From Halobacteriovoraceae bacterium (lineage in GTDB: Bacteria > Bdellovibrionota > Bacteriovoracia > Bacteriovoracales > Bacteriovoracaceae): 7,716 nucleotides of DNA. How positions within the stretch are numbered: position 1 is the first letter of the stretch; each line of letters opens with the position of its first letter. The notes under the pieces are model-generated. The model saw nothing but the letters and a program-made list of their open reading frames with translations, was not told the origin of the DNA and did not search any database. The DNA is taken from NCBI GenBank assembly GCA_018663815.1, contig JABJPQ010000294.1, forward strand, positions 1-7,716, written 5' to 3'. Position numbers and translations under genes: made by a program. This document shows, in pieces, positions 6,305 to 7,716 of this stretch.

Positions 6305-7716
6305 ATGAAAAGAATACTAATCTGTAATAGAGGCGAAATTGCCATTAGAGTTGCCAAAGCGATAAGAGAGCTAGAGCATACGGCCATTGGTTTTTGGACG
6401 GATAACGAGTTGGAGCCACCTCATTTAGAATATTGTGATGAGTGGGTTCACTTAAAGGGTGATAATAATACAGACACTTATTTAAATATGGATCAAATTT
6501 TAGAGCTCGTAGCTGAGCACAAAGTAGATGCTGTTCATCCTGGTTATGGATTTTTATCTGAAAATACTGTATTTGCTCAAAGGTTAGAAGAGAAGGGAGT
6601 CTTATTTATTGGGCCAAACTCTAATGCGATTGAGAAAATGGGAGACAAGGCAATTTCTAAGCAAATGGCTAAGGATGCTGGAGTTCCTGTTGTGCCTGGC
6701 TCAACCGGCGAGGTCGATTCAGCGGAAGATGCAAAGAAAATAGCTAAAGATATAAAATACCCCGTTCTCCTAAAAGCTGTCGCTGGTGGTGGTGGTAAGG
6801 GAATGCGTGTTTGTATTGACGATGCAGAATTAGAAAAGAATTTTGATGCAGTTAGGCGGGAGGCTCTGTCTAGCTTTGGAAATGCGGGTGTTTTAGTAGA
6901 AAAATTTATTGTTAATCCCCACCATATTGAAGTTCAAATTATTGCTGACAAAAAAGGTAATATTTATCACTGTTTTGAACGTGAGTGCTCTGTGCAAAGA
7001 CGACATCAAAAAATTACCGAAGAAGCTCCTTCTCCTTTTGTGGGTGATGATGAGGCGCTACGGTCTGACTTATGTCAAACTGCTATTAAACTCGCTCAAG
7101 CTGTTGATTATGACTCTGCAGGTACGGTTGAGTTTATAATGGGGGAAGACAGGTCTTTCTATTTCTTAGAGATGAATACGAGGATACAAGTAGAGCATCC
7201 TATTACAGAGATGATCACAGGTGTTGATCTTGTTGTTAGTATGATTCAAGCCGCACTTGGAGAGAACTTAGATATTAGCTCTCAGGCTGATATAACTCGA
7301 AATGGACATGCAATTGAGTGTCGGATTTGTGCTGAAGATCCAGTGACAATGTTGCCAGCTCCAGGTAAGGTCGTAGCGTTTGAGCATACATTTCCTCAAG
7401 GCGTAAGGTTTGATCATTGTATCTATAACGGTTTTGAAGTTAAACCAGACTTTGACCCAATGATCGGTAAGCTTATTATGTGGGGTCACAATAGAAAAGT
7501 TGCTCTTAGAAAAGCTAAGAATGCCATCAAGAATTTACAAATTGATGGGGTTAAAACGAACATACATTTACATGAAATAATTATACAAGAGAAGAATTTT
7601 GTGGACGGAATTTATACAACGAATTATATTCCCGAGTTCCAGCCACAAAGTAGAGTTGAATCTTTGGTCAATGAAAATGCGCTGTATAAAAAAGCCATTT
7701 CCATCGAGCTGTTAGG
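6305..7716 (+). CDS. accC: Biotin carboxylase subunit of acyl-CoA carboxylase (3' end truncated by window)
   Basis: ATP-grasp enzyme that carboxylates biotin with bicarbonate. 470 codons are visible without a stop, and the frame continues off the edge. It opens with MKRILICNRGEIAIRV and HPGYGFLSEN (78-87), the biotin carboxylase N-domain. The ATP-grasp part has K115 (MGDK), K157, the glycine loop GGGGKGM (161-167), E199-K200, H207, RRHQK (232-236), E276 and E289 in LEMNTRIQVEHP (288-299), the last holding the bicarbonate/biotin residues N291, R293, Q295 and E297; R340 (ECRI) completes the site. All key residues are present. AGGAG at 6294-6298 is 6 nt before the ATG, and the gap to pccB is 14 nt, so the two are co-transcribed. 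A free AccC usually ends near residue 450; this one continues past NYIPEF (440-445), so it is either a ~500-residue form or a long PccA-like alpha subunit with a fused biotin carrier. The symbol is therefore provisional. Confidence 0.93.
   Translation, partial: MKRILICNRGEIAIRVAKAIRELEHTAIGFWTDNELEPPHLEYCDEWVHLKGDNNTDTYLNMDQILELVAEHKVDAVHPGYGFLSENTVFAQRLEEKGVLFIGPNSNAIEKMGDKAISKQMAKDAGVPVVPGSTGEVDSAEDAKKIAKDIKYPVLLKAVAGGGGKGMRVCIDDAELEKNFDAVRREALSSFGNAGVLVEKFIVNPHHIEVQIIADKKGNIYHCFERECSVQRRHQKITEEAPSPFVGDDEALRSDLCQTAIKLAQAVDYDSAGTVEFIMGEDRSFYFLEMNTRIQVEHPITEMITGVDLVVSMIQAALGENLDISSQADITRNGHAIECRICAEDPVTMLPAPGKVVAFEHTFPQGVRFDHCIYNGFEVKPDFDPMIGKLIMWGHNRKVALRKAKNAIKNLQIDGVKTNIHLHEIIIQEKNFVDGIYTTNYIPEFQPQSRVESLVNENALYKKAISIELL

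Noticed and set aside
6909..7139. Plus-strand 76-codon frame inside the biotin carboxylase.
   Set aside because: It lies out of frame within a gene whose catalytic motifs are continuous through this stretch.

Overview
The window is AT-rich (roughly mid-30s % GC by eye) and every supported gene lies on the + strand. The end of the ribosomal 'alpha operon' (rpoA then rplQ), proteobacterial-looking RpoA motifs, a sigma-54 activator, several Sec-exported proteins and a PccB-type acyl-CoA carboxylase suggest a low-GC Gram-negative bacterium. A Bdellovibrionota relative (Halobacteriovorax/Bacteriovorax-like) fits best, but that placement is inference from composition and gene style, not from a search.

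Layout. (1) 1-1399: the 3' part of rpoA (its start is cut off), rplQ, then a strong intrinsic terminator. (2) 1405-1959: a membrane-anchored thioredoxin-fold protein of the TlpA/ResA type, starting only 5 nt after the terminator T-run. (3) 2012-4663: an apparent three-gene operon behind a promoter resembling sigma-28 (FliA) sites. It holds a sigma-54-dependent activator with an unfamiliar N-terminal sensor region, a small exported coiled-coil protein, and an exported beta-rich protein that overlaps the previous gene by 14 nt. (4) 4672-7716: a near-consensus sigma-70 promoter with a 7-bp inverted repeat over its -10 box, then the carboxyltransferase beta subunit of an acyl-CoA (probably propionyl-CoA) carboxylase, and 14 nt later a biotin carboxylase subunit running off the right edge.

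How they work together. rpoA/rplQ are core transcription and translation genes. The carboxylase pair forms one enzyme: the biotin carboxylase charges biotin with CO2 using ATP, and the carboxyltransferase passes it to the acyl-CoA. The biotin carrier is not visible and must be fused at, or encoded beyond, the missing 3' end. The middle operon joins a transcriptional activator to two exported proteins of unknown role. This is the least explained part of the window, but I found no clear evidence of a wholly new system.

No stretch over 300 bases lacks a gene. I saw no tRNA, rRNA, CRISPR array, insertion sequence or phage feature.
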